A stretch of 49,191 nt of DNA. Origin: Lachnospiraceae bacterium. GTDB taxonomy: Bacteria; Bacillota; Clostridia; Lachnospirales; Lachnospiraceae. The stretch is from positions 1 through 49,191 of the forward strand of contig JAEEIV010000080.1 in assembly GCA_016281555.1 (NCBI GenBank), in the 5' to 3' direction. Each line of letters begins with the position of its first letter. Position 1 is the first letter of the stretch. Shown piece after piece: positions 25,242 through 32,985 of the stretch. Under the pieces are notes generated by a model. It was given only the letters and a program-made list of their open reading frames with translations. It had not been told where the DNA came from and ran no database searches. Position numbers and translations under genes: made by a program.

Positions 25242-26765
25242 TCATTGATCTAATCCCTGAAGCGGGTACATGGTTTTCGGTGCGTTTTTGTACGTCAATG
25301 CCCTCGGGTCGATCGGGCCTAAGCCCGGCGTTTCGACTTCGAGGATTTTTCCTGCCACCGGCTCGTAGGACGCCCGGTAATGCACGGCGGATTTGACCGC
25401 CACGACAGGGCAGGTCTCGGGTCTGAGCCCGAAGAGATGCAAGGCTGCCCGGTCCGCAGGCTGCACTCGTATCGAGCAAAGAATGATCTGCACGTTTCCG
25501 ACGGCAATGAGCGCCGCTTTTCCGAAGCGGTGGATGACGCCGTGCAGGAACGGTCCTTCGTTCCGGTACTCTCCGTCGGAGAAAGCGAGCACTTTCCCCC
25601 GGGCATGGACCGGCCCGCCCGTGAGCTCGGGACGGAACTTGCCGCCGAGTTCGAACTCCGCTTCCGCATCGATCCCGGTTTCATAAGCTTTCTCCACGGA
25701 TTCCGGATCGTACAGCGCGGAAAACATGGACGGAACGTTCTCCTGAATCAGTACCCGAAGCAATGAAGGTACGTCCATCGTCGAGCCGGAGCCGGGATTG
25801 TCATTGACCTCCGCAAGTACGATCGGACAATGCGTTCCGCTCTCCAACAGACGTTTTGCTTCCCTGACCGCGTCCTCCGGCGAAAGCGTCTCCCGGAAGA
25901 AGGAGCGGCGTTTTTCATAAATCTCTTCGGCAAGTTCATCCGCAAGCACCTGCGCTTTCGGAAGGTCGCCGTCGGTGATGACCAGGGTGGCGCCGCCGCC
26001 TTCTTTGACGTCTGCCGCAAAGAAACCGTGCGTGAAGCGGGCGGTCAGGATGCCGGGCACTTCATTCAGACGGGAGATTTTCTCCCGGAACGGCAAGAAA
26101 CTCTCGTGTCCGGTCGGAAGCGTCGGGAAGAGAAGCGGAAGTTCACGGATCGCCATCGCCGGATGCACCCGTCCCTCGAGCGTGTCGATGAGCAGGTGCG
26201 CGGCTTTCAGGCCGTTTTCGTAAAAATCCGTGTGCGGATAGAATTCGATCGGGAAAAGGGCAGTCGCATTGGCGGCTTTTTTCTTTGTCATGTTGACGTG
26301 CAGGTCGAACGTCACGAAGATCGGACAGTCCGGTCCGACCGCCGCCCGGACGGTTTCCAGGAAATCGCCTTCCGCATCCTCGTGTCCTTCCGCGACCATC
26401 GCGCCGTGCAGGGCGAGCAGGAGCGCAGCGGGCGCCGCGCCGGGATCTTCGCCCCGCTTTTCAGCCTGTTCCTTGACTTCACGGATGCCGGAAAGCATCG
26501 TCTCCACCGCAAGATCATAGACTTCTTTTGCGACCGGCGGTCCGGGCTGGGCGTTCAGGTCGAAGAGCGGCCGGATCTCGTAGTCCGGCAGCGGGTCAAT
26601 GACGTCCAGAAAACTCGGGATCTCGACTTTCGCTCCGATATAATGCTTCCGGACCGCTTCCTCGCCGAAGAGGCAGATCCGCTTTTCAAAATCGCTTCTC
26701 GTCGTGCGTTCGCCTAAGAAACGGTTGCATTCCAGTTTGAATTCACAGGAGAGAATGGTTTTCAT
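25242..26765 (-). CDS. M81 family metallopeptidase (MlrC/microcystinase C-like)
   Basis: This 507-residue protein has the two-domain layout of MlrC-type proteins. The N-terminal M81 domain has ALHGAMVAEGHEDAEGD, FVTFDLHVNMT and FPIEFYPHTDFYENG, the Asp/His-rich segments that bind the metal. The C-terminal MlrC_C domain is seen as LAEVNDNPGSGSTMDVP and ALYDPESVEKA. MlrC was first described in bacterial degradation of microcystin, but most family members act on unknown small peptides or peptide-like amides. An AAGGAG site precedes its start. It reads toward the propeller gene and is divergent from the region with repeat array B. No signal peptide; it is likely cytosolic. The natural substrate is unknown. 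Confidence 0.88.
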   Translation of the reverse strand: MKTILSCEFKLECNRFLGERTTRSDFEKRICLFGEEAVRKHYIGAKVEIPSFLDVIDPLPDYEIRPLFDLNAQPGPPVAKEVYDLAVETMLSGIREVKEQAEKRGEDPGAAPAALLLALHGAMVAEGHEDAEGDFLETVRAAVGPDCPIFVTFDLHVNMTKKKAANATALFPIEFYPHTDFYENGLKAAHLLIDTLEGRVHPAMAIRELPLLFPTLPTGHESFLPFREKISRLNEVPGILTARFTHGFFAADVKEGGGATLVITDGDLPKAQVLADELAEEIYEKRRSFFRETLSPEDAVREAKRLLESGTHCPIVLAEVNDNPGSGSTMDVPSLLRVLIQENVPSMFSALYDPESVEKAYETGIDAEAEFELGGKFRPELTGGPVHARGKVLAFSDGEYRNEGPFLHGVIHRFGKAALIAVGNVQIILCSIRVQPADRAALHLFGLRPETCPVVAVKSAVHYRASYEPVAGKILEVETPGLGPIDPRALTYKNAPKTMYPLQGLDQ

Positions 26766-26871
26766 GGAAGACTCCTTCTCATCTTTCTGGATTCATTGTA
26801 CCACAGAGTGAACTGAAAAACAGCAGTTTCTTCGCATTTGCCTATATAAACAGGGATCAAAGAGGCACTTG

Positions 26872-27161
26872 TGCAGTAAAAACGGCTATTTTCTTGTTTT
26901 TACTGCATGGAAACAAGAGAAAACTGCTATTTCGTGCAGTAAAATCGGCCCTTTTCTTGTTTTTACTGCATGGAAACAAGAGAAGATTGGCATTTCGTGC
27001 AGTAAAATCAGCATTTCTCTTGATTTTACTGCATGGAAACAAGAGAAAACTGGCATTTCGTACAGTAAAATCAGCATTTCTCTTGTTTTTACTGCATGGA
27101 AGCAAGAGAAGATCGGCATTTCGTGCAGTAAAATCGGTTATTTCCTTGATTTTACTGCATG
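26872..27161 (+). repeat. 63-bp palindromic repeat array B (5 units)
   Basis: Five 38-base cores start at 26872, 26935, 26998, 27061 and 27124, again with a period of exactly 63 bases. Outer arms TGCAGTAAAA and TTTTACTGCA match array A (one change in unit 4: TACAG). Inner sequence (AGCATTTCTCTTG type) is related to array A. The 25-base intervals are GAAACAAGAGAAAACTGGCA-like and can pair with the right half of the core, giving a second, competing hairpin. All 63-base multiples keep reading frames open, which yields spurious 21-residue-repeat proteins on both strands. There is no nuclease-like gene beside this copy. Confidence 0.95.
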
Positions 27162-27226
27162 GGAATCAGCTAGAGCGGGTTTGCTCGCCGATTTTGCCAT
27201 GAAGCATAGGTGCAGGCTTTTTCGTA

Positions 27227-27256
27227 TTGACTGTGTCAGTCGATCAGTTGTATAAT
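27227..27256 (+). promoter_or_regulatory. Promoter with long leader for the cysteine hydrolase gene
   Basis: TTGACT (27227-27232) and TATAAT (27251-27256), spacing 18. A GACTG/CAGTC dyad overlaps the -35. The start codon is 190 bases downstream of the -10, leaving an untranslated leader with several G+C-rich pairable stretches; I cannot assign it to a known riboswitch class. Confidence 0.68.
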
Positions 27257-27446
27257 CAAATGTTGTGTTGTACTATATTCCCGCGCGTGGACATACGCTT
27301 GATCTTGTGATTGTACATATGCGAGAGCGAGCGTTTAAACATCGTGAGAATACTGGCTTTTTCGGGCGGCGGAAATGCATTGTTCATGAGGCCCGAAGAT
27401 GCCCGGAACAGGCCCGCAAGCAGGGACAAAGATAGGAGATTCAAAC

Positions 27447-28025
27447 ATGGCAGAGTTCAGTAATCCACTCATTCTGATCATTGACGTGCAGAACGTTTAC
27501 CGGATCGGTGAGCCCTGGGCGTGCGAGACGATCGACACGGCGATCGGCAACATTGAAAAACTGTTGAAAGCCGTGCCGAAGAAGGACGTTCTTTTCACGA
27601 AATACCTCGCGCCATCGGAGCCTGCCGGCGTCTGGAAAGCGTACAATGAAAAGTATGCCGAGATCAATGCCGATCCGTGGATGAACGAGATCGTGGACGA
27701 ACTGAAGCCGTATCTTCCGGGACGGAAGGTCATTGAAAAGTCGACCTATTCCTCTTATCTTTCCCCGGAAGTGCAGAAAGAACTGAAGGGGAGAAGTGCG
27801 GCCGTGCTCACGGGCGTCGTGGCGGAATGCTGCGTATTGTCGACGCTCATGAGTCTCATTGACGCCGGCATCTATGCGATCTATCTGACCGACGCGGTCT
27901 CCGGGTTAGATAAAAAACTCGAGGAAGAAACGGTCGACATTTTGAAAGGACTTGCGCCGCTGCACCTTCGGTTCATGACGACGGAAGAGTATCTCGCGGC
28001 GTACGGGAAGGAAAAACGGGAGTAA
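27447..28025 (+). CDS. Isochorismatase-family cysteine hydrolase
   Basis: This 192-residue protein starts at ATG 27447, nine bases after TAGGAG. The catalytic triad of the isochorismatase/nicotinamidase superfamily is visible: Asp13 (LIIDVQN), Lys98 (VIEKSTYSSY), and the nucleophile in GVVAECCVLST (Cys129, with the preceding Cys128). Such enzymes hydrolyse amides (nicotinamide, N-carbamoyl compounds) or vinyl ethers (isochorismate). Absence of the N-terminal extension of true isochorismatases favours an amidase. A long 5' leader precedes it, and the start of prfC follows after only four bases, so prfC may be co-transcribed. The exact substrate is unknown. Confidence 0.88.
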   Translation: MAEFSNPLILIIDVQNVYRIGEPWACETIDTAIGNIEKLLKAVPKKDVLFTKYLAPSEPAGVWKAYNEKYAEINADPWMNEIVDELKPYLPGRKVIEKSTYSSYLSPEVQKELKGRSAAVLTGVVAECCVLSTLMSLIDAGIYAIYLTDAVSGLDKKLEEETVDILKGLAPLHLRFMTTEEYLAAYGKEKRE

Positions 28026-28029
28026 AAAC

Positions 28030-29628
28030 ATGGGCATGTATGATTCGGAAATCAAGCGGCGCCGCACGTTCGCAATCATTTCGCATCCGGACGCGGGCAA
28101 GACGACGCTGACGGAGAAGTTTCTGCTGTACGGCGGCGCCATCAATACCGCCGGATCCGTGAAGGCGCGGAAAACCGCGAAGCACGCGGTTTCGGACTGG
28201 ATGGAGATCGAAAAGCAGAGAGGCATTTCGGTGACCTCCTCCGTGCTGCAGTTCGAGTACGACGGCTATTGCATCAACATCCTCGACACGCCGGGACACC
28301 AGGACTTTTCGGAAGATACGTACCGGACGCTGATGGCGGCCGACTCCGCGGTCATGGTGATCGACGGTGCGAAGGGCGTCGAGCCGCAGACGATCAAACT
28401 GTTCAAGGTCTGCGTGATGCGGCACATCCCGATCTTCACGTTCGTGAACAAGATGGACCGCGAGATCAACGACCCCTTTGAATTGATGGACGAGATCGAG
28501 AACGTGCTCGGGATCCGAACCTGCCCGATCACCTGGCCGATCGGTTCGGGCAAGTCGTTCCAGGGCGTGTACGACCGGACGACGAAAGACATCACGAAGT
28601 TTTTTGCAAAGGACTCCGGACAGCATGAACTTAAGACCGAAGTCGTTCCGATCGAAGGCGCCGAAAGCGTCATCGGTCAGGCGGCGTATGAAAAACTGCA
28701 GGAAGATCTGGAACTCTTGGACGGCGCGGCTGAGGAATTTGACCTCGAGAAAGTCACGAAGGGCCTGCAGTCGCCGGTGTTTTTCGGCTCGGCACTCACA
28801 AACTTCGGCGTCGAGAACTTCCTGAAGCATTTCCTGAAGATGACGTATTCGCCGCTGCCCCGCATGTCCTCGAAGGGCGAGATCTCGCCGTTTGACGATA
28901 CTTTTTCCGCCTTCGTGTTCAAGATCCAGGCGAACATGAACAAGGCGCACCGCGACCGCATTGCCTTCATGCGCATCGTGTCCGGCAAGTTCACGGCCGG
29001 CATGGAAGTGTATCACGTGCAGGGTGAAAAGATGCTTCGCCTGACGCAGCCGCAGCAGATGATGGCAGAAGAACGGAAGATCGTCGAAGAAGCGTATGCG
29101 GGCGACATCATCGGCATTTTTGACCCGGGCATTTTCCACATCGGGGACACGCTGGAGACCGGCAATGAAAAGTTCCGCTTCGGCGGCATCCCGACCTTTG
29201 CGCCGGATCATTTCGCCAGAGTCCGCCAGACCGACACGATGAAGCGGAAGCAGTTCACGAAGGGCATTTACCAGATCGCGCTGGAAGGCGCGGTACAGAT
29301 ATTCAAGGAGATCAACGCCGGAATGGAAGAGATCATCGTCGGCGCCGTCGGCGTATTGCAGTTCGACGTCCTGAAATTCCGGCTCGAGTCCGAATATCAC
29401 GTCGAGATCGGCATGGAGATGCTGCCGTACGAGCACATACGCTGGATCGAAAACCCGCATGAGATCGACGTTTCGAGGATCCAGGGCACTTCCGACATGA
29501 AGAAGATCGCTGACATGAACGACGAGCCGTTGCTCCTCTTCGTGAATCCGTGGTCGGTCGGCATGGTGCTCGAGCGGAATCCGGGGCTGAAACTCAGCGA
29601 ATTCGGAAACATGGACGAATTCATGTGA
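28030..29628 (+). CDS. prfC: Peptide chain release factor 3
   Basis: This 532-residue GTPase has the normal RF3 length. The G1 motif is SHPDAGKTT (18-26), G2 is in KQRGISVTSS, G3 is DTPGHQDFSEDTYRT, and G4 is NKMD, all intact. The C-terminal domains include TKGIYQIALEGAVQIF and the characteristic GAVGVLQFDVLKFRLESEY. RF3 uses GTP to release RF1/RF2 from the ribosome after termination. It lies between the cysteine hydrolase gene (four bases) and maf (13 bases), so it is probably in one transcript with them. RF3 rather than EF-G or LepA is clear from the KARKTAKHAVSDWMEIE and SEDTYRTL segments. Confidence 0.97.
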   Translation: MGMYDSEIKRRRTFAIISHPDAGKTTLTEKFLLYGGAINTAGSVKARKTAKHAVSDWMEIEKQRGISVTSSVLQFEYDGYCINILDTPGHQDFSEDTYRTLMAADSAVMVIDGAKGVEPQTIKLFKVCVMRHIPIFTFVNKMDREINDPFELMDEIENVLGIRTCPITWPIGSGKSFQGVYDRTTKDITKFFAKDSGQHELKTEVVPIEGAESVIGQAAYEKLQEDLELLDGAAEEFDLEKVTKGLQSPVFFGSALTNFGVENFLKHFLKMTYSPLPRMSSKGEISPFDDTFSAFVFKIQANMNKAHRDRIAFMRIVSGKFTAGMEVYHVQGEKMLRLTQPQQMMAEERKIVEEAYAGDIIGIFDPGIFHIGDTLETGNEKFRFGGIPTFAPDHFARVRQTDTMKRKQFTKGIYQIALEGAVQIFKEINAGMEEIIVGAVGVLQFDVLKFRLESEYHVEIGMEMLPYEHIRWIENPHEIDVSRIQGTSDMKKIADMNDEPLLLFVNPWSVGMVLERNPGLKLSEFGNMDEFM

Positions 29629-29641
29629 CGGGAGGAGGACA

Positions 29642-30211
29642 ATGATGGAACCGATCATTCTGGCATCCAAATCCCCGAGAAGGAGAGAACTCCTGGAACT
29701 GGCCGGCGTGCCGTTTTTGGTGGAGACGGAGGACGTGGAAGAAACCTTTGATCCGGGATTGCCGCCGTCGGAGATCGTCCGGCATCTTTCGAGGATCAAG
29801 GCGGAGGCAGTGTTCAGAAAGCATCCCGGCAAAACCGTGCTCGGCGCAGACACGATCGTCGTGCTTGACGGCAGGATCCTCGGAAAGCCGAAGGACGCCG
29901 GTGACGCGGTGCGGATGCTGCAGGCCCTTTCCGGAAAGACGCACGAGGTCTTTACCGGCGTCACGATCCTTTCCGGGAAGACGGAATACAGTTTTGCCGA
30001 GCGCACGGCCGTGACGTTTTATGAGTTGTCAGAGGAGGAGATCCGTACCTACGTTTCGACCGGGGAACCGCTTGACAAAGCAGGCGCCTACGGCATTCAG
30101 GGACGCGGCGTGACGCTGGTCCGCTCGATCGAAGGCGATTATCCGAACGTCGTCGGTCTTCCGGTCGCGAAGGTCGTCCGGGCACTTCGGGACCCGTCAT
30201 TTTCTGATTGA
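29642..30211 (+). CDS. maf: Maf family nucleoside triphosphate pyrophosphatase
   Basis: This 189-residue protein has the Maf signature SKSPRRRELL at about 9-18, the substrate-binding ADTIVVLDGRILGKPKD in the middle, and VTFYELSEEEI, DKAGAYGIQG and NVVGLPVAKV toward the C-terminus. Maf proteins cleave non-canonical or pyrimidine nucleoside triphosphates (dTTP/UTP or m7GTP) to monophosphates; the AYGIQGRG segment favours the dTTP/UTP group. A GGGAGGAGG site precedes two consecutive ATGs (29642 and 29645). Its 3' end overlaps the promoter of nrdR, so nrdR is separately transcribed. Confidence 0.94.
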   Translation: MMEPIILASKSPRRRELLELAGVPFLVETEDVEETFDPGLPPSEIVRHLSRIKAEAVFRKHPGKTVLGADTIVVLDGRILGKPKDAGDAVRMLQALSGKTHEVFTGVTILSGKTEYSFAERTAVTFYELSEEEIRTYVSTGEPLDKAGAYGIQGRGVTLVRSIEGDYPNVVGLPVAKVVRALRDPSFSD

Positions 30212-30237
30212 CCTTTTTACCACCGATAGTGTATAAT
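30208..30237 (+). promoter_or_regulatory. Promoter for nrdR-yqeG
   Basis: TTGACC (30208-30213, overlapping the maf stop codon) and TATAAT (30232-30237), spacing 18. A second TATAAT lies at 30242-30247. An ACCACC/GGTGGT pair flanks them and could be part of an operator; I cannot confirm an NrdR box. Confidence 0.65.
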
Positions 30238-30300
30238 AAACTATAATAAGGCCACATTTGGTGGTGTCAGTACGCGCCGAATGAAAAGGAGGAGCCTTTC

Positions 30301-30756
30301 ATGAGATGTCCGTTCTGTAATTCAGAGAATACCAAGGTGATCGATTCGCGTCCCGCCGACGAACAGAACGCGATCCGCAGAAGAAGAGAGTGCGAGGATT
30401 GCAGCAAGCGGTTCACGACGTACGAGCGGCTGGAGATCTTCCCGGTGATGGTGATCAAGAAAGACGAGAGCCGCGAGCCGTACGATCGTCAGAAGGCGGA
30501 AAAGGGCATTGTCCTTGCGTGTCATAAACGGCCGGTCTCCGCGGAGCAGATCTCCGGGATCCTGGACGAAGTCGAAAGCAGGATCTTCAATACCGGGCAG
30601 AAGGAAGTGCCCGTGTCGATGATCGGCGAGATCATCATGGAGAGACTGCAGGAATTGGATGCCGTGGCGTACGTCCGGTTCGCCAGCGTCTACCGGGAAT
30701 TCAAGGACGTCGATACGTTCGCGAAGGAAATCACGAAGCTGCTGAAGAAAAAATGA
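30301..30756 (+). CDS. nrdR: Transcriptional repressor NrdR
   Basis: At 151 residues this is the standard NrdR. The N-terminal zinc ribbon has Cys3, Cys6, Cys31 and Cys34. The ATP-cone domain (about 46-136) includes PVMVIKKDESREPYDRQKAEKGI. NrdR senses ATP/dATP and represses ribonucleotide reductase genes by binding NrdR boxes; no reductase gene is in the window, so its targets are elsewhere. AAAGGAGG precedes the start. Its stop codon overlaps the yqeG start (ATGA), so the two are translationally coupled. The arginine-rich RRRRECEDC stretch after residue 26 is typical of the family. Confidence 0.97.
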   Translation: MRCPFCNSENTKVIDSRPADEQNAIRRRRECEDCSKRFTTYERLEIFPVMVIKKDESREPYDRQKAEKGIVLACHKRPVSAEQISGILDEVESRIFNTGQKEVPVSMIGEIIMERLQELDAVAYVRFASVYREFKDVDTFAKEITKLLKKK

Positions 30757-31280
30757 TTCGGTTCTTTCTGCCGGACCGGCGCGAGGCTTCCGTGTTCTCG
30801 ATGGATTTCAAGCGGGAATACGAGCGGGGCGTCCGCGGCATCATTTTCGACATTGACAATACGCTCGTTCCGCAGGATGCTCCGGTGGATGAAAAAGTAC
30901 GCCGGCTGTTCGACGACCTGAAACGGGACGGCCTTTCGACCTGTCTCATTTCAAATAATGGCGAGGGACGGGTCCGGGAGTTTGCGGAGCAGCTGGGATC
31001 GCATTTCGTGCCGAACGCGGCAAAACCCTCGCGGAAGGCGTACCGGAAGGCCATGGAAGTCATGGGGACGAACGAGAGCGACACCCTGTTCATCGGAGAC
31101 CAGCTTCTGACGGACATTTTCGGCGCGAAACGGACCGGCATCGAGAGCATCCTGGTCGACCCTGTCGATCCGGCAAGCGATCTCAAGCGGATCCGCTTCA
31201 AACGGAAGATCGAGCGGTTCATTCTGCGGCGTGGGAAAGAGAAGCCCTCATCCGAAGAAAAAGGGCTTGAAAAAATATAA
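30753..31280 (+). CDS. YqeG family HAD-type phosphatase
   Basis: This 175-residue HAD hydrolase has the catalytic DIDNT (Asp33 and Asp35), the threonine/serine motif LISNN, a lysine motif in KPSRKAYRKAM, and a final GDQLLTDIFGA acid motif. The YqeG group is typical of Bacillota and often near shikimate or ribosome-assembly genes; it is thought to be a phosphatase of a phosphorylated metabolite. It starts at the ATG overlapping the nrdR stop by four bases. The basic Lys/Arg tail (FKRKIERFILRRGKEK) could interact with RNA or protein. efp follows after 67 bases with its own promoter. Confidence 0.88.
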   Translation: MIRFFLPDRREASVFSMDFKREYERGVRGIIFDIDNTLVPQDAPVDEKVRRLFDDLKRDGLSTCLISNNGEGRVREFAEQLGSHFVPNAAKPSRKAYRKAMEVMGTNESDTLFIGDQLLTDIFGAKRTGIESILVDPVDPASDLKRIRFKRKIERFILRRGKEKPSSEEKGLEKI

Positions 31281-31295
31281 GAAATGATATAAAAT
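31267..31295 (+). promoter_or_regulatory. Promoter for efp
   Basis: TTGAAA (31267-31272) and TAAAAT (31290-31295) with 17 bases between. The -35 lies inside the last codons of yqeG; the efp start is 52 bases downstream. Confidence 0.6.
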
Positions 31296-31347
31296 ACATT
31301 GGCATTTGAATTGCACCCCAAGGAATTGAGACAGAGGAGGAATTATA

Positions 31348-31905
31348 ATGCAGGCAGGCGACATCAGAAACGGCAATACATTTGAATTCGAAGGAAACGT
31401 CTATCAGGTCGTGGAATTCCAGCACGTCAAACCCGGCAAGGGCGCGGCATTCGTCCGTACGAAACTGAAGAACGTCATCACGGGCGGCGTCGTGGAAAAG
31501 ACCTTCCGGCCGACGGAAAAGCTGGAGGACGCGTTCGTCGAAAGAAAAGATATGGTCTATTCCTATCAGGACGGCGACCTCTATTATTTCATGGACAATG
31601 AGACCTACGAACAGATCCCGATCGGAAAGGACATCGTCGGCGATTCTCTGAAATTCGTGAAGGAAAACGAGATCTGCAAGGTCTGCTCCTACAAGGGCAG
31701 CGTGTTCTCGGTCGAGCCTCCGCTTTTCGTGGAACTCGCGATCATTGACACCGAGCCGGGCTTCAAGGGCGATACGGCGACCGGTGCGACGAAACCCGCA
31801 GTGGTCGAGACGGGCGCGAAGATCATGGTCCCGCTGTTCATTGACAACGGCGAAGTGATCAAGATCGATACCCGTACCGAAGAGTACCTCTCGAGGGTCA
31901 AATAA
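31348..31905 (+). CDS. efp: Elongation factor P
   Basis: This 185-residue protein has the three beta-barrel domains and standard length of EF-P. The tip loop that reaches the ribosomal P-site tRNA is [12 protein letters not shown], with the modifiable lysine at Lys31. EF-P relieves stalling at proline stretches. No modification genes (EpmA/B/C or rhamnosyltransferase) are visible in the window; a lysine at the tip suggests a lysine-type modification or none. The C-terminus EEYLSRVK matches family ends. GAGGAGGAA precedes the ATG. The 5' region has its own promoter; a GNRA hairpin separates it from tRNA-Arg. Confidence 0.97.
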   Translation: MQAGDIRNGNTFEFEGNVYQVVEFQHVKPGKGAAFVRTKLKNVITGGVVEKTFRPTEKLEDAFVERKDMVYSYQDGDLYYFMDNETYEQIPIGKDIVGDSLKFVKENEICKVCSYKGSVFSVEPPLFVELAIIDTEPGFKGDTATGATKPAVVETGAKIMVPLFIDNGEVIKIDTRTEEYLSRVK

Positions 31906-31910
31906 TAATT

Positions 31911-31926
31911 GCGCGGGAAACCGCGC
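31911..31926 (+). promoter_or_regulatory. GAAA-tetraloop hairpin between efp and tRNA-Arg
   Basis: GCGCGG, GAAA, CCGCGC form a six-base-pair stem with a GNRA tetraloop just after the efp stop and four bases before the tRNA. There is no T-run; a processing or stabilising role between mRNA and tRNA is plausible. Confidence 0.5.
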
Positions 31927-31930
31927 GCAT

Positions 31931-32002
31931 GCGTCTGTAGCTCAGTGGATAGAGCACCGGCCTCCGGAGCCGGGTGCGGAGGTTCGATTCCTCTCAGACG
32001 CA
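31931..32002 (+). tRNA. tRNA-Arg (CCG)
   Basis: A complete cloverleaf: acceptor GCGTCTG pairs with CAGACGC, D-arm GCTC/GAGC, anticodon stem CCGGC/GCCGG with loop CTCCGGA (anticodon CCG), and T-arm with TTCGATT. CCA is not encoded. It lies between efp and the DUF5688 gene; a frame running through it upstream of 32041 is not coding. Confidence 0.96.
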
Positions 32003-32040
32003 TTTTCCTGTTCATGAAACCTTTCCGCAGAAAGGACGAA

Positions 32041-32934
32041 ATGGAGTTCAATTCTTTTTTAGAACAAATACTGGATGCGGTAAATGCGGAACTTCCGTCG
32101 GGGCGGACGGCGCGTTACAAAGCTGTGAATAAGACAAACGGTGTGGTGTATACCGGAATGTATCTGGACGCAGGCGAGAAAGGCACCGTTTCCCCGATCG
32201 TTTATATGGAGCCGGTCTTCGACGGAATCTCCGGCCCCGAAACCATCCCCGAACTCGCCCGGGAACTTGCGAGGATCCTGATCTCTCCGGTGAAACAGGA
32301 ACGGTCCGCGTTCCGGGTGGCCGAATACGAGTACGCGAAGGAACGGATCGTGTTCCGGCTGATCAACCTTGCGGAAAACGGGGCAATGCTGGAGCGGCTT
32401 CCGCACCGTACGTTTCTCGATCTGGCAGTGACCTACGGCGTCTTCATTTCGGACGGCGACGACGGATTCGGCATCGCGCAGGTGAGTCACGCACTCATGG
32501 ACCAGTGGGGAATCACGGAAGAAACGCTGTACGAATTGGCGTCCGGAAATTCCATGCGACTCATGGGCGATGCGGTGAAGTCATTGACGGAAGTCATGGG
32601 CGACGGATTGCCGGACGATACGGAAGAGGACCGGAGAAAGGCGAAAGAAGCCGGCCGGTTCTTTATGGTGACGAACCGGTATTCTTTCCTCGGCGCGGCG
32701 ACGCTTCTCTATTCTGACCGCTATGCCGAGATCGCGAAAAAAGTCGGTTCGGATCTGTATCTTCTTCCGACGAGCGTTCACGAAGTGATGACCGTCCCGG
32801 CGGACGGGCGTTCTCCCGAAGAGATCAAAACCCTTCAGAAAGCCATCGTGAGCGAGGATCCTTTGAAAGAGCACCATCTGACGGAAAGCGTGTATTATTA
32901 TTCAGCAGCGGACGGACGGTTCAGTATCGCGTGA
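32041..32934 (+). CDS. DUF5688 family protein
   Basis: I start at ATG 32041 (AAAGGA upstream), after the tRNA; a longer frame would run through tRNA-Arg and is rejected. The 297-residue protein resembles the DUF5688 family, common in Lachnospiraceae and relatives: VYMEPVFDGISGPE, then an MVTNRYSFLGAATLLYSDRYAEI segment around the C-terminal third and a DLYLLPTSVHEVMTVP stretch. It has no signal peptide or membrane segment, so it is probably cytosolic. The family has no known activity. It is followed at about 50 bases by a secreted acidic protein, with a weak ribosome binding site for the latter. Confidence 0.75.
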   Translation: MEFNSFLEQILDAVNAELPSGRTARYKAVNKTNGVVYTGMYLDAGEKGTVSPIVYMEPVFDGISGPETIPELARELARILISPVKQERSAFRVAEYEYAKERIVFRLINLAENGAMLERLPHRTFLDLAVTYGVFISDGDDGFGIAQVSHALMDQWGITEETLYELASGNSMRLMGDAVKSLTEVMGDGLPDDTEEDRRKAKEAGRFFMVTNRYSFLGAATLLYSDRYAEIAKKVGSDLYLLPTSVHEVMTVPADGRSPEEIKTLQKAIVSEDPLKEHHLTESVYYYSAADGRFSIA

Positions 32935-32985
32935 ACTTAGTGCCGGGGGCTTCAGCAGGGCTGAAAGCCGGAAAGCGGTTTTGTC

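Noticed and set aside
26857-27255. Frames on both strands in array B encoding 21-residue repeats (FTAWKQEK-like and CSKNKRNADFTA-like)
   Set aside because: The 63-base period keeps frames open on both strands; the peptides are by-products of the DNA repeat.
27973-30006. A 677-residue open frame on the - strand across prfC and maf
   Set aside because: Antisense to two clear housekeeping genes; the translation is His/Arg/Asp-rich with no domain.
30208-30300. NrdR autoregulatory box
   Set aside because: Some A+T-rich dyads are present but none fits the NrdR-box consensus well enough to call.
31909-32040. N-terminal extension of the DUF5688 gene
   Set aside because: The extension would be translated through tRNA-Arg; ATG 32041 has a ribosome binding site and matches the family start.
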